From assembly GCA_900318205.1 (NCBI GenBank), contig ONJS01000009.1:1-64000 (forward strand): a DNA stretch of 64,000 nucleotides. Reading direction: 5' to 3'. Below, piece after piece: positions 1-7,699 of this stretch. Numbering within the stretch: position 1 is the first letter of the stretch; each line of letters begins with the position of its first letter. The notes below the pieces were generated by a model, which had not been told where the DNA came from, did no database searches, and saw nothing but the letters and a program-made list of their open reading frames with translations. A program made the position numbers and the translations under genes. The stretch is from an uncultured Prevotellaceae bacterium (GTDB lineage: Bacteria; Bacteroidota; Bacteroidia; Bacteroidales; Muribaculaceae).

Positions 1-1948
1 CATCACCTACGTGGGCATTATCCAAACCGCCCGCGCCAGTGGTCTCGAGAAGTTCCCCCTGCCCTACGCAATGACCAACTGCCACAACTCGCTGTGCGCC
101 GTCGGTGGTACCATCAACGAGGATGACCACGTGTTCGGTCTGTCGGCAGCCAAGAAGTATGGCGGTATCTACGTTCCCGCCAACCAGGCCGTTATCCACC
201 AGTTCGCCCGCGAGGCCATGGTGAAGTGCGGTAACATGATCCTGGGTAGCGATAGCCACACCCGCTACGGTTCGCTCGGTAACATGGGCGTCGGCGAAGG
301 CGGTGGTGAGCTCGTTAAGCAGCTGCTGCGCAACACTTGGGACATCAACGCTCCCGAGGTTGTCCTGGTATGGTTGGAGGGTGCTCCCCGCAAGGGTGTA
401 GGTCCCCACGATGTTGCTATCTCGCTGGTAAAGGCTACCTTCGAGAGCGGCTTTGTTAAGAACAAGGTGCTCGAGTTTGCAGGCCCTGGCGTGAAGAACC
501 TGCCCATCGACTTCCGTAACGGTATCGACATCATGACCACCGAGACCACTTGCTTGAGCTCGATCTGGGTTACCGATGACGAGGTTAAGCACCACTATGA
601 GATTCACAAGCGTCCCGAGGACTTCAAGGTGCTCCAGCCCGGTGAGGTGGCTTACTATGACAGCATGATCAAGATCGACCTGAGCACTCAGGAGTGTATG
701 ATCGCTCTGCCCTACCACCCCAGCAACGCTTTCACCATCCACGAGCTGCAGGCTAATCCCACCGAGATCCTGCGCAAGGTTGAAGAGGACACCAAGAAGC
801 GTTTCGGCGACAAGGTACATTGCGACCTCGTTGACAAGGTGATGAAGGACGGTAAGGTACAGGCCGACCAGGGTATCATCGCTGGTTGCTCGGGCGGTAC
901 CTATGACAACCTGAGCGAAGCTGCCAGCATCATGCGCGGCACGAGCATCGGTAACGACTACTTCACCATGAGCGCTTATCCCCAGTCGGTTCCCGTTTAC
1001 ATGGCAGCCGTACGTCAGCACATCGTTGAGGAGTTGCTCGAGACTGGTACGATCATTAAGCCCGCCTTCTGCGGTCCTTGCTTCGGTGCCGGCGACGTTC
1101 CCAGCAACAATGGTCTGTCCATCCGCCACACCACCCGTAACTTCCCCAACCGCGAAGGTTCCAAGCCCGGTCAGGGTCAGATCTCGCTGGTTGCCCTGAT
1201 GGATGCCCGCTCGATCGCTGCTACCGCAGCTAACGGAGGCGTTATCACCGCTGCTACCGACATTGACTACACCAACGACCACAAGCCCTACGAGTACGAC
1301 GCCAAGATCTATGAGCGCCGCGTATATTACGGCTACGACAAGGCTGAGGCCGACGTTGAGCTGCGCTATGGTCCCAACATCAAGGATTGGCCCAAGATGT
1401 ATGCTATGGAGGACAACATGCTGCTCGAACTTGCAGCCGTTATCCACGACAGCGTAACCACTACCGACGAGTTGATCCCCAGCGGTGAGACCTCGAGCTA
1501 CCGTTCGAACCCGCTGAAGCTCTCTGAGTTCGCTCTGTCACGCCGCGTTCCTGAGTACGTAGGTCTGAGCAAGCGCATCCAGGCACAGGATCTCGAGCGC
1601 CGCGACGGCAAGTGCCCGCAGAACGTGCTCGACACACTCGCAAAGGTTGGTGCTAAGCCCGAGAACACCTCGTTCGGTTCTTGCGTATTTGCCCACAAGC
1701 CTGGTGACGGCTCCGCTCGCGAGCAGGCCGCTTCTTGCCAGAAGGTGCTGGGTGGCGACGCCAACATCTGCTACGAGTACGCTACCAAGCGCTATCGCAG
1801 CAACTGCATCAACTGGGGTATCGTTCCCTTCACCATCGCTCCCGATGTTGAGTTCAACTACAACCCCGGTGACATGGTAGCGCACCATCCTCGCCGAGGG
1901 CTGTCTGATGAACTTCTACGCTTCACAGAAGAAGTAATATTTTTTTAA
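1..1948 (+). CDS. Aconitate hydratase (YbhJ-type), 5' cut by window, C-terminus disrupted
   Basis: Interconverts citrate and isocitrate in the TCA cycle using a 4Fe-4S cluster in the cytoplasm. The frame is open to the left edge, so the true start lies outside the window. Cluster-ligand type cysteines are visible in IIAGCSGGTYDN and FCGPCFGAGD, and the family block PGDGSAREQAASCQ is near the C-terminus. After FNYNPGD (about 1873) the annotated frame turns into an unrelated tail. A typical family terminus, ILAEGCLMNFYASQKK followed by TAA at 1935-1937, is encoded in another frame from 1887. About 40 residues normally found between these two blocks are absent. The gene is therefore either truly damaged or misassembled. 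It sits upstream of icd, with which it forms the usual Bacteroidales TCA gene pair. Confidence 0.9.
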   Translation, partial: ITYVGIIQTARASGLEKFPLPYAMTNCHNSLCAVGGTINEDDHVFGLSAAKKYGGIYVPANQAVIHQFAREAMVKCGNMILGSDSHTRYGSLGNMGVGEGGGELVKQLLRNTWDINAPEVVLVWLEGAPRKGVGPHDVAISLVKATFESGFVKNKVLEFAGPGVKNLPIDFRNGIDIMTTETTCLSSIWVTDDEVKHHYEIHKRPEDFKVLQPGEVAYYDSMIKIDLSTQECMIALPYHPSNAFTIHELQANPTEILRKVEEDTKKRFGDKVHCDLVDKVMKDGKVQADQGIIAGCSGGTYDNLSEAASIMRGTSIGNDYFTMSAYPQSVPVYMAAVRQHIVEELLETGTIIKPAFCGPCFGAGDVPSNNGLSIRHTTRNFPNREGSKPGQGQISLVALMDARSIAATAANGGVITAATDIDYTNDHKPYEYDAKIYERRVYYGYDKAEADVELRYGPNIKDWPKMYAMEDNMLLELAAVIHDSVTTTDELIPSGETSSYRSNPLKLSEFALSRRVPEYVGLSKRIQAQDLERRDGKCPQNVLDTLAKVGAKPENTSFGSCVFAHKPGDGSAREQAASCQKVLGGDANICYEYATKRYRSNCINWGIVPFTIAPDVEFNYNPGDMVAHHPRRGLSDELLRFTEEVIFF

Positions 1949-2010
1949 ACCTGCCCCTGGGCAAACGCCCAGGGCAGGTTGATTAGTGATTAGGGATTAG
2001 TGATTAGAGA
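1948..2010 (+). repeat. Hairpin followed by GATTAG-type short repeats
   Basis: A 14-bp inverted repeat (arms 1948-1962 and 1967-1980, one bulged C) starts right at the end of the aconitase frame. No T-run follows. Next comes GATTAGTGATTAGGGATTAG and further degenerate 7-bp GATTAGn units (1981-2010). The same arrangement of hairpin then GATTAG heptamers occurs at 23972-24035. Confidence 0.6.
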
Positions 2011-2087
2011 AACATTCCCTAAGAACGACAATAACAAACAACAATTCTATTTTTAACAATAACAACTGATCACATTAAATTTCAATC

Positions 2088-3245
2088 ATGATCGAGAAAA
2101 TTAAAATGACAACCCCCATCGTGGAGATGGACGGTGACGAGATGACCCGCATCCTGTGGAAGATGATCAAGGACGAACTGATTCTTCCGTTTGTTGACCT
2201 CAAGAGTGAGTACTATGACCTGGGTCTTGTAAAGCGTGACGAGACTGGTGACAAGATCACCATCGAGGCTGCTGAGGCTTGCAAGAAGTATGGTGTCGGC
2301 GTGAAGTGCGCTACCCCCAACGGCACCATCCGTTCAATCCTCGACGGTACCGTATTCCGCGCTCCCATCACCATCCCGAGCATCAAGCCCGTTGTAAAGA
2401 ACTGGGAGAAGCCCATCACCATCGCTCGTCATGCCTATGGCGACGTTTACAAGAGTGTTGAGCTCCGCGCCGACGAACCCGGTGTTGCTAAGCTCGTCTT
2501 TGACGGTGTTAGCGGCAAGCACGAAGAGGTAGTTATCCACGAGTTCAAGGGTGAGGGCGTCCTCCAGGGTATGCACAACCTGGACAAGTCCATCCGCTCG
2601 TTTGCTCACAGCTGCTTCAAGTATGCTATCGATACCAAGCAGGATCTGTGGTTCTCGACCAAGGACACCATCAGCAAGAAGTATGACGCTCAGTTCCGCA
2701 TCATCTTTGAGGAGGTTTACGAGCAGAACTACAAGGCTGAGTTTGAGAAACTGGGTCTGGAGTACTTCTACACCCTGATCGACGACGCTGTTGCTCGCGT
2801 AATCCGCAGCAAGGGTGGTTACATCTGGGCTTGCAAGAACTACGACGGCGACGTGATGAGCGACATGGTCAGCACCGCTTTCGGTTCACTGGCTATGATG
2901 ACCAGCGTACTCGTTAGCCCCGAGGGCAACTACGAGTATGAGGCTGCCCACGGTACCGTAACCCGCCACTACTACAAGTATCTCGAGGGCGAGGAGACTT
3001 CCACCAACCCCATGGCTACCATCTTTGCATGGAGCGGTGCCCTGCGCAAGCGCGGTGAGAAGGACGGTATCAAGGAGCTCATGAACTTTGGTGACCAGCT
3101 CGAGGGCGCTTGCTTCGACACCCTCAACGCCGGTATCGTTACCAAGGACCTCGTGAACCTGATGGAAGGCGTTGACGCCAAGGCTGTCAACAGCGCCGAG
3201 TTCATCAAGGCCATCCGCGCCAACCTCGAGAAGCGCCTCGGCTAA
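2088..3245 (+). CDS. icd: NADP-dependent isocitrate dehydrogenase (eukaryote-like), 19-residue internal gap
   Basis: Oxidatively decarboxylates isocitrate to 2-oxoglutarate with NADP in the cytoplasm. The protein is 385 residues and of the IDH1-like class: N-terminal TPIVEMDGDEMTRILW, PNGTIRSILDGTVFR, HAYGDVYK, YDGDVMSD and AAHGTVTRHY are all present. Against IDH1-like proteins (about 405-415 residues), the block between KCAT and PNGTIR, usually like ITPDEKRVEEFKLKQMWKS, is missing exactly and in frame. That block includes the threonine that contacts NADP in IDH1. The start may be 2088 or the downstream ATG at 2106 (MTTPIVEM). A strong terminator follows at 3279. Confidence 0.93.
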   Translation: MIEKIKMTTPIVEMDGDEMTRILWKMIKDELILPFVDLKSEYYDLGLVKRDETGDKITIEAAEACKKYGVGVKCATPNGTIRSILDGTVFRAPITIPSIKPVVKNWEKPITIARHAYGDVYKSVELRADEPGVAKLVFDGVSGKHEEVVIHEFKGEGVLQGMHNLDKSIRSFAHSCFKYAIDTKQDLWFSTKDTISKKYDAQFRIIFEEVYEQNYKAEFEKLGLEYFYTLIDDAVARVIRSKGGYIWACKNYDGDVMSDMVSTAFGSLAMMTSVLVSPEGNYEYEAAHGTVTRHYYKYLEGEETSTNPMATIFAWSGALRKRGEKDGIKELMNFGDQLEGACFDTLNAGIVTKDLVNLMEGVDAKAVNSAEFIKAIRANLEKRLG

Positions 3246-3278
3246 TCCCGCCTGACGTTTCTAGCGAGAAACCCTAAC

Positions 3279-3315
3279 GAGGGCTACGGCATTACTGCCG
3301 CAGCCCTCATTTTTT
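3279..3315 (+). terminator. Rho-independent terminator of the acn-icd unit
   Basis: GAGGGCTaCGGC pairs with GCCGcAGCCCTC and is followed by ATTTTTTG. It lies 34 bp past the icd stop. Confidence 0.85.
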
Positions 3316-3346
3316 GCTGTACTATAGGTTAAATCAAAGCAAACTA

Positions 3347-3377
3347 TTGTTTTCTTCTCCGAATTTCTTTACATTTG
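3347..3377 (+). promoter_or_regulatory. Bacteroidetes-type promoter of the secreted protein gene
   Basis: TTG at 3347-3349 is followed 20 bp later by TACATTTG (3370-3377), matching the TTG / TAnnTTTG consensus. Predicted transcript start is near 3381, about 44 nt before the preferred start codon. Confidence 0.7.
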
Positions 3378-3424
3378 CAGGTGATTAACCAACTTTAATT
3401 TTAACCATTAAAATGATTCAAGTT

Positions 3425-5050
3425 ATGAAGCGAACAATTACTCTTATTGCACTCATGGCGGCTCTGCTCATTCCAAGCATGGCCACCGCACAACGCATGC
3501 CTGCCAAGAGCAGCATGAGGCTCTCACAGTTCAAGGCTCCCGCCGCTGCTCCCGCACGGGACGAGGAGGAACCTATCATGGACGTGCCCGAGGGTACCTT
3601 GTATGACAACATGTACGCTACCTCATTTGCCTATGGCCTAGGCTGGGGCGACATCTACATCCAGAATGTGGATGGCGGTATCGGCAAGGTGGTAGAGGGC
3701 ACCGATGGCAACCTCTACATCTACAATCCCATCTCACAGGGCTACATCTGGTTCTCTATCCTGCCCTGGATCAAGGCTGAGCCTGCAGGTGACGGCAAGT
3801 ATGTCGTGAGATTGCCGCAACTTTACATCATTGACGTTGGAGATCCCTACTATGCTTATTGCATGCACTATGACGAGGATGAAGGCATGCCCGTCGTTGA
3901 GGAAGAGGGCGAAATCGAGTTCACTTGGGAGAACGGCGTGCTCACCCAGCTGGGCGACAAGTTCATCGGCCTGTGTGACGCAACCGCCGACTGGTTCTAC
4001 ATGGCTGACCAGCACATCGTCTATGCACCTCAGACTGATGAAGTTCTCACACTGCCTGAGGACTTGTATGTGCAGAGCTACACCATGACCTACCTGTCGG
4101 ATCCCAGTGACCTCAACAAGACCAAGGAGACCGTTGTGAGTGTCGCCATCGATGGCGAGGACATCTACATGGGCAACCTCAACAACAATAATCCCGACTC
4201 CTACATCAAGGGTACACTCGTTGACGGCAAGGCCACCTTCCCCACCCGTCAATATCTGGGCGTTGACGCCTACTACAACGGCCACATCTACGTGCTCACC
4301 GGTGAAGCCTATGTTGACACTGAGACCTATGGCAGCCCCGTGTTCAACTACAACCTGAACGACGAGATCGTCTTCAACGTCGATGAGGATGCCCGCAACA
4401 TCGTTGCCGAGTGGCCTGCCGCTATGGTGACCAACGTCGGTCCCACCACGTTGTCGATTATCAATGACTATGTGGCTCCCGGTCTCGTTGCCTTTGACGA
4501 GGTTCCCGCCGTGCCTGCAAACCCCATCTTCAACAACGATGACATCATGGTCAACACCGCATCGGGCTGGGCTGTGCTGCACTTCACCATCCCCACGGTT
4601 GACGTTGACGGCAATAAGCTCAATGAGAACAAGTTGTATTACAACATCTACCTTGACGACGAGGTATTCACCTTTGACCCCGAGGACTACATCGGCCTGT
4701 CAAACGCCATGACCGATATCCCCTACAAGTTTGAGGACAACATCAACTTTGACATCTATATGGGCAATGACGGTCGCCACACGGTTTATATCTACAATAC
4801 CGACTTTGGAATGGTGGGCGTTCAAAGCATCTACACCGCCGGTGATGAAGTGAACCGCTCAGAGGTCGTTTGTGTCGAGAATCCCACCTACTCTGGCATC
4901 AACGAGGTAGCCACTGGCGCAAAGGTAGTCAACACCCGCTACTACGACCTGACCGGTCGCGAGCTGCCTAAGGCTCCCGCAACAGGCATCTACCTGCAGT
5001 GCGCCACCTACAGTGACGGCACCACCGCCACCATCAAGGTCGTGAAGTAA
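3425..5050 (+). CDS. Secreted protein of unknown function with T9SS-like C-terminal tail
   Basis: I do not recognise a named family. The ATG at 3425 gives a clean signal peptide (MKRTITLIALMAALLIPSMA, then TAQ); an in-frame ATG at 3413 adds only four residues. The mature part is acidic and rich in Tyr, Asp and Asn with likely beta-strand repeats. The last 40 residues (RYYDLTGRELPKAP, then GIYLQ, then SDGTTATIKVVK) resemble a type A sorting tail of the type IX secretion system. The protein has the same overall plan as the one encoded at 24539-26269, including EFTYFLPY/PIFNNDD-like final segments and the closing DL(T/Q)GR block, so the two are probably paralogues. Role inferred only as outer-membrane or extracellular. 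Confidence 0.85.
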   Translation: MKRTITLIALMAALLIPSMATAQRMPAKSSMRLSQFKAPAAAPARDEEEPIMDVPEGTLYDNMYATSFAYGLGWGDIYIQNVDGGIGKVVEGTDGNLYIYNPISQGYIWFSILPWIKAEPAGDGKYVVRLPQLYIIDVGDPYYAYCMHYDEDEGMPVVEEEGEIEFTWENGVLTQLGDKFIGLCDATADWFYMADQHIVYAPQTDEVLTLPEDLYVQSYTMTYLSDPSDLNKTKETVVSVAIDGEDIYMGNLNNNNPDSYIKGTLVDGKATFPTRQYLGVDAYYNGHIYVLTGEAYVDTETYGSPVFNYNLNDEIVFNVDEDARNIVAEWPAAMVTNVGPTTLSIINDYVAPGLVAFDEVPAVPANPIFNNDDIMVNTASGWAVLHFTIPTVDVDGNKLNENKLYYNIYLDDEVFTFDPEDYIGLSNAMTDIPYKFEDNINFDIYMGNDGRHTVYIYNTDFGMVGVQSIYTAGDEVNRSEVVCVENPTYSGINEVATGAKVVNTRYYDLTGRELPKAPATGIYLQCATYSDGTTATIKVVK

Positions 5051-5089
5051 TTGCCTTTTAGTTATCAGCAATTAGATCATCGAGATATT

Positions 5090-5129
5090 AAAAAAGGATG
5101 TGCCAGAATCATGGCACACCCTTTTTTGT
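5090..5129 (+). terminator. Rho-independent terminator, possibly bidirectional
   Basis: AAAAAAGG...TGTGCC pairs with GGCACA...CCTTTTTT around an 8-nt loop. A-runs and T-runs on both sides allow it to serve both the secreted protein gene (+) and the convergent ATPase gene (-). Confidence 0.85.
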
Positions 5130-5152
5130 TTCACTTTACTTAGACTTTTTTC

Positions 5153-6475
5153 TTATACCTCAGTCAACAGGAATGTCATATACAACGGTAAAGTCAGCAA
5201 CGGTCCTACCCGGCCCACATTGTAGTTTCCTACCTTAAGAGCACAATCTACATGGTAATGTTCAGGATGCTTCAGGACGGTCTTCAATGACTTGGCATTA
5301 CCATTGGTCGCTTTGCACTCCAGCGGGCAGCACTTGCCTTTGTAGCGTATCAAGAAATCAAGTTCCAAGCTCTCCCCCTTCTGAAAATAATAAAGTGGGC
5401 GACCCATTTTACCAAGTATATCTGCAACCAAGTTTTCAAAGATGGCACCTTTATAACCGAGCATATCTCCTTGCATGATACTCCATGCTGTACCTTGCTC
5501 CAACATGGAAACAAGCAGACCGATGTCAGCCATATATACCTTGAAACAATCAGGAATAGCATTCCCAGCAAGAGGCAACTCAGTGATTCTGGTATTGTAA
5601 CAACGACGTATGATACCTGCATCCTCGACCCATTGCAGGCTACTCCTATATTGAGCCGAACGAGCACCTTTCTTAATGACAGAATATTGGAATTTTTTAT
5701 TATCCTTGGCCAATTGGGCAGGTATTGATTCAAAACATTCCCTGATGCGTGATTTATCCTCAATTAAGGCATATTTCAACATATCAGCTTTATAATTCTC
5801 GATGATTCCATGCTGAACAGCAAGGACATCATTCATGTTGTTCGTCTCAAAAAATGTGCTTACGGCTTCAGGCATTCCACCCACCACAACATAGCATAAT
5901 AACAATTCACGCATGCGATGGTGAATCGCCTCATTAACCGGTTCTTCACGTTCAAGACAACCTTTCAAGTAGTCAATATGCTGCTGTTGCACACCATTGG
6001 CCCACAACCATTCTTCAAAATCCATTGGATACATGTCTACAATATGCTCGTATCCCACAGGTATTGAAGCGCTAGTATCTTCATTTCTGTATCCATTAAC
6101 ACCCAGAAGAGAGCCTGTGCAGATGACATCAAAACGGCCATCAATCTTGAAAAACTTGAGCGAAGCACGAGCTCTAGGGCATTCTTGTATCTCATCAAGG
6201 ATGATGCACGTTTTTCCCGATACAAACTTAGCACCAGGAATACCAACACTCATATTCAGTGTGATGGTATCAACATCAAGAGCTCCGGCAAAAAAAGCAC
6301 TATACTCGTTATGTTCATGGAAATCAAGATAGACTACATATTCATAGTGTTTGTTGGCAAAATCCACAACCGAACTGGTCTTGCCACACTGACGACACCC
6401 CTTGATAACCAACGGTTTTCGCTTAGGATTCTCTTTCCAACGTAAGAGAACGTTCTCTATCTTTCTTTTATACAT
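5153..6475 (-). CDS. AAA+ ATPase with C-terminal DUF4143 (nuclease-fold) domain
   Basis: Family of ATPases common in Bacteroidetes accessory DNA, cellular role unknown. The 440-residue protein has a Walker A motif GCRQCGKTS (residues 26-34), Walker B IILDEIQECP (91-100), and near the C-terminus the DUF4143 signature LELDFLIRYKG...CPLECKA, which looks like a restriction-endonuclease-type D...ExK core. Base composition is clearly more AT-rich than its neighbours, which suggests horizontal transfer. Its upstream region carries an unusual array of 33-bp repeats that each contain a -7 box pointing into this gene. Confidence 0.88.
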   Translation of the reverse strand: MYKRKIENVLLRWKENPKRKPLVIKGCRQCGKTSSVVDFANKHYEYVVYLDFHEHNEYSAFFAGALDVDTITLNMSVGIPGAKFVSGKTCIILDEIQECPRARASLKFFKIDGRFDVICTGSLLGVNGYRNEDTSASIPVGYEHIVDMYPMDFEEWLWANGVQQQHIDYLKGCLEREEPVNEAIHHRMRELLLCYVVVGGMPEAVSTFFETNNMNDVLAVQHGIIENYKADMLKYALIEDKSRIRECFESIPAQLAKDNKKFQYSVIKKGARSAQYRSSLQWVEDAGIIRRCYNTRITELPLAGNAIPDCFKVYMADIGLLVSMLEQGTAWSIMQGDMLGYKGAIFENLVADILGKMGRPLYYFQKGESLELDFLIRYKGKCCPLECKATNGNAKSLKTVLKHPEHYHVDCALKVGNYNVGRVGPLLTLPLYMTFLLTEV

Positions 6476-6506
6476 AACTGATTATCAGAAATTTATTTCA
6501 ACAAAC

Positions 6507-6627
6507 ACACTTTTTACGGCGACTTTTTGCCGCAAAGATACACTTTTTACGGCGACTTTTTGCCGCAAAGATACACTTTTTACGGCGACTTTTCGCTGCA
6601 AAGTTACACTTTTTACGGCGACTTTTA
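6507..6627 (-). repeat. Tandem 33-bp repeats carrying promoter -7 boxes
   Basis: Three full 33-bp units (6507-6539, 6540-6572, 6573-6605) and a partial fourth (6606-6627) are present. The first two are identical and the third differs at a few positions. On the minus strand each full unit contains TATCTTTGCGG or TAACTTTGCAG, matching TAnnTTTG. Each also has a small dyad (CGGC...GCCG). The array lies immediately upstream of the minus-strand ATPase gene. Confidence 0.85.
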
Positions 6628-6714
6628 TAAAAAGATTTGACAAAAGACCGATTATTCCACTAAAAAATGTGTTGAGTTTTGGGGCAGGTATTGCCATTCT
6701 GTCCAAAAAAGCAC

Positions 6715-6722
6715 TAACTTTG
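6715..6722 (+). promoter_or_regulatory. -7 box of corA
   Basis: TAACTTTG, with a TTG about 21 bp upstream (near 6691). Predicted start near 6726, about 30 nt before the corA ATG. Confidence 0.55.
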
Positions 6723-6756
6723 CAAGGCGGAGAGAAACCATATAAATGACGGAACG

Positions 6757-7686
6757 ATGATCAGTTATTGGAAATGCAAGGATGGATTCAATGAGATACA
6801 TCAGTGGAAATCAGGGTGCTGGATAAAGGTCACAAAGCCGACTGACGATGACCTGGCGCTGCTGAAGGAGCGCTTTGCGGTGCCTGATTTCACCCACGAT
6901 GCCAAGGATATCGAGGAGCGTCCACGTGTCGATCATGAGGACAACTGGTCGCTGGTGTTTGTGCGCGTGCCGAACAAGAGCACCGACGAGGACGGTGATA
7001 CCGTGTTCTCGACCGCACCATTGGCAGTCCTGATACGTGACGATGTATTCATCACGGTTTCCTACTACGATAACGAGGTGCTCGATGATTTCATCCGCTG
7101 GAGCAAGCAGCGCCACATCAACAACTGCAAGGGCTATGACCTGCTGTTGTCGCTGATGCTGTCCACGTCGGTATGGTACCTGAAGTACTTGAAACAGATG
7201 AATGCCATGATGAACGCTGCCGAGGACCGCCTGGAAAATAAAATGGACAATGATGAGCTGATGCGCACGATGGGCCTCGGGAAATTCCTGATTTATTTCA
7301 TCACCTCGCTCAACGGCAACATGACCGTGCTGGCACGCCTCAAAAAGCGCCTGCGCAACACGCCTCATGACGAGGACCTGCTCGAGGATGTCGAGATCGA
7401 AACCCAACAGGCACTCGACACCGCCAGCATCTACAACGATATCTTGGAGCGACAGCAAGAGACCTATTCATCGATCATCGGCAACAACCTGAACCGCATC
7501 ATGAAGACGCTCACTGTGGTGACCATCCTGCTGATGATTCCAACGGTCGTGGCGGGCTACTACGGCATGAACGTGCCCAATCGCATGGAGAACTGGTGGC
7601 TAGGATTCCCCTTTGCCATCATCCTATCGATTGTGCTCATGGCGGTCGGCTACATCTTTATCCGCCACAGCAAATTCTTTAAATAA
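6757..7686 (+). CDS. corA: CorA family Mg2+/Co2+ transporter
   Basis: Inner-membrane divalent cation channel, pentameric in this family. The protein is 309 residues with a long cytoplasmic N-terminal domain, and two transmembrane segments at the C-terminus. The diagnostic YGMN motif (YYGMNVPN) sits at the end of the first membrane segment and the positively charged end is RHSKFFK. The preceding four-codon frame at 6746 (Met-Thr-Glu-Arg) ends in a TGA that overlaps the corA ATG, so initiation may be coupled to it. Confidence 0.93.
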   Translation: MISYWKCKDGFNEIHQWKSGCWIKVTKPTDDDLALLKERFAVPDFTHDAKDIEERPRVDHEDNWSLVFVRVPNKSTDEDGDTVFSTAPLAVLIRDDVFITVSYYDNEVLDDFIRWSKQRHINNCKGYDLLLSLMLSTSVWYLKYLKQMNAMMNAAEDRLENKMDNDELMRTMGLGKFLIYFITSLNGNMTVLARLKKRLRNTPHDEDLLEDVEIETQQALDTASIYNDILERQQETYSSIIGNNLNRIMKTLTVVTILLMIPTVVAGYYGMNVPNRMENWWLGFPFAIILSIVLMAVGYIFIRHSKFFK

Positions 7687-7699
7687 ACGGGAAGTGTGA

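Noticed and set aside
3734..4582. 282-codon minus-strand frame inside the secreted protein gene
   Set aside because: Antisense shadow of a gene with a signal peptide and clear paralogue; its translation is low-complexity Val/Gly/Asp/His and has no start signals.
6507..6627. CRISPR array
   Set aside because: Units are contiguous with no unique spacers.
6402..6749. Plus-strand frame with 11-residue repeats (TLFTATFCRKD), and the minus-strand frame 6485-6706
   Set aside because: The repeats come only from translating the 33-bp DNA repeats, whose period is divisible by three; no signal or family.
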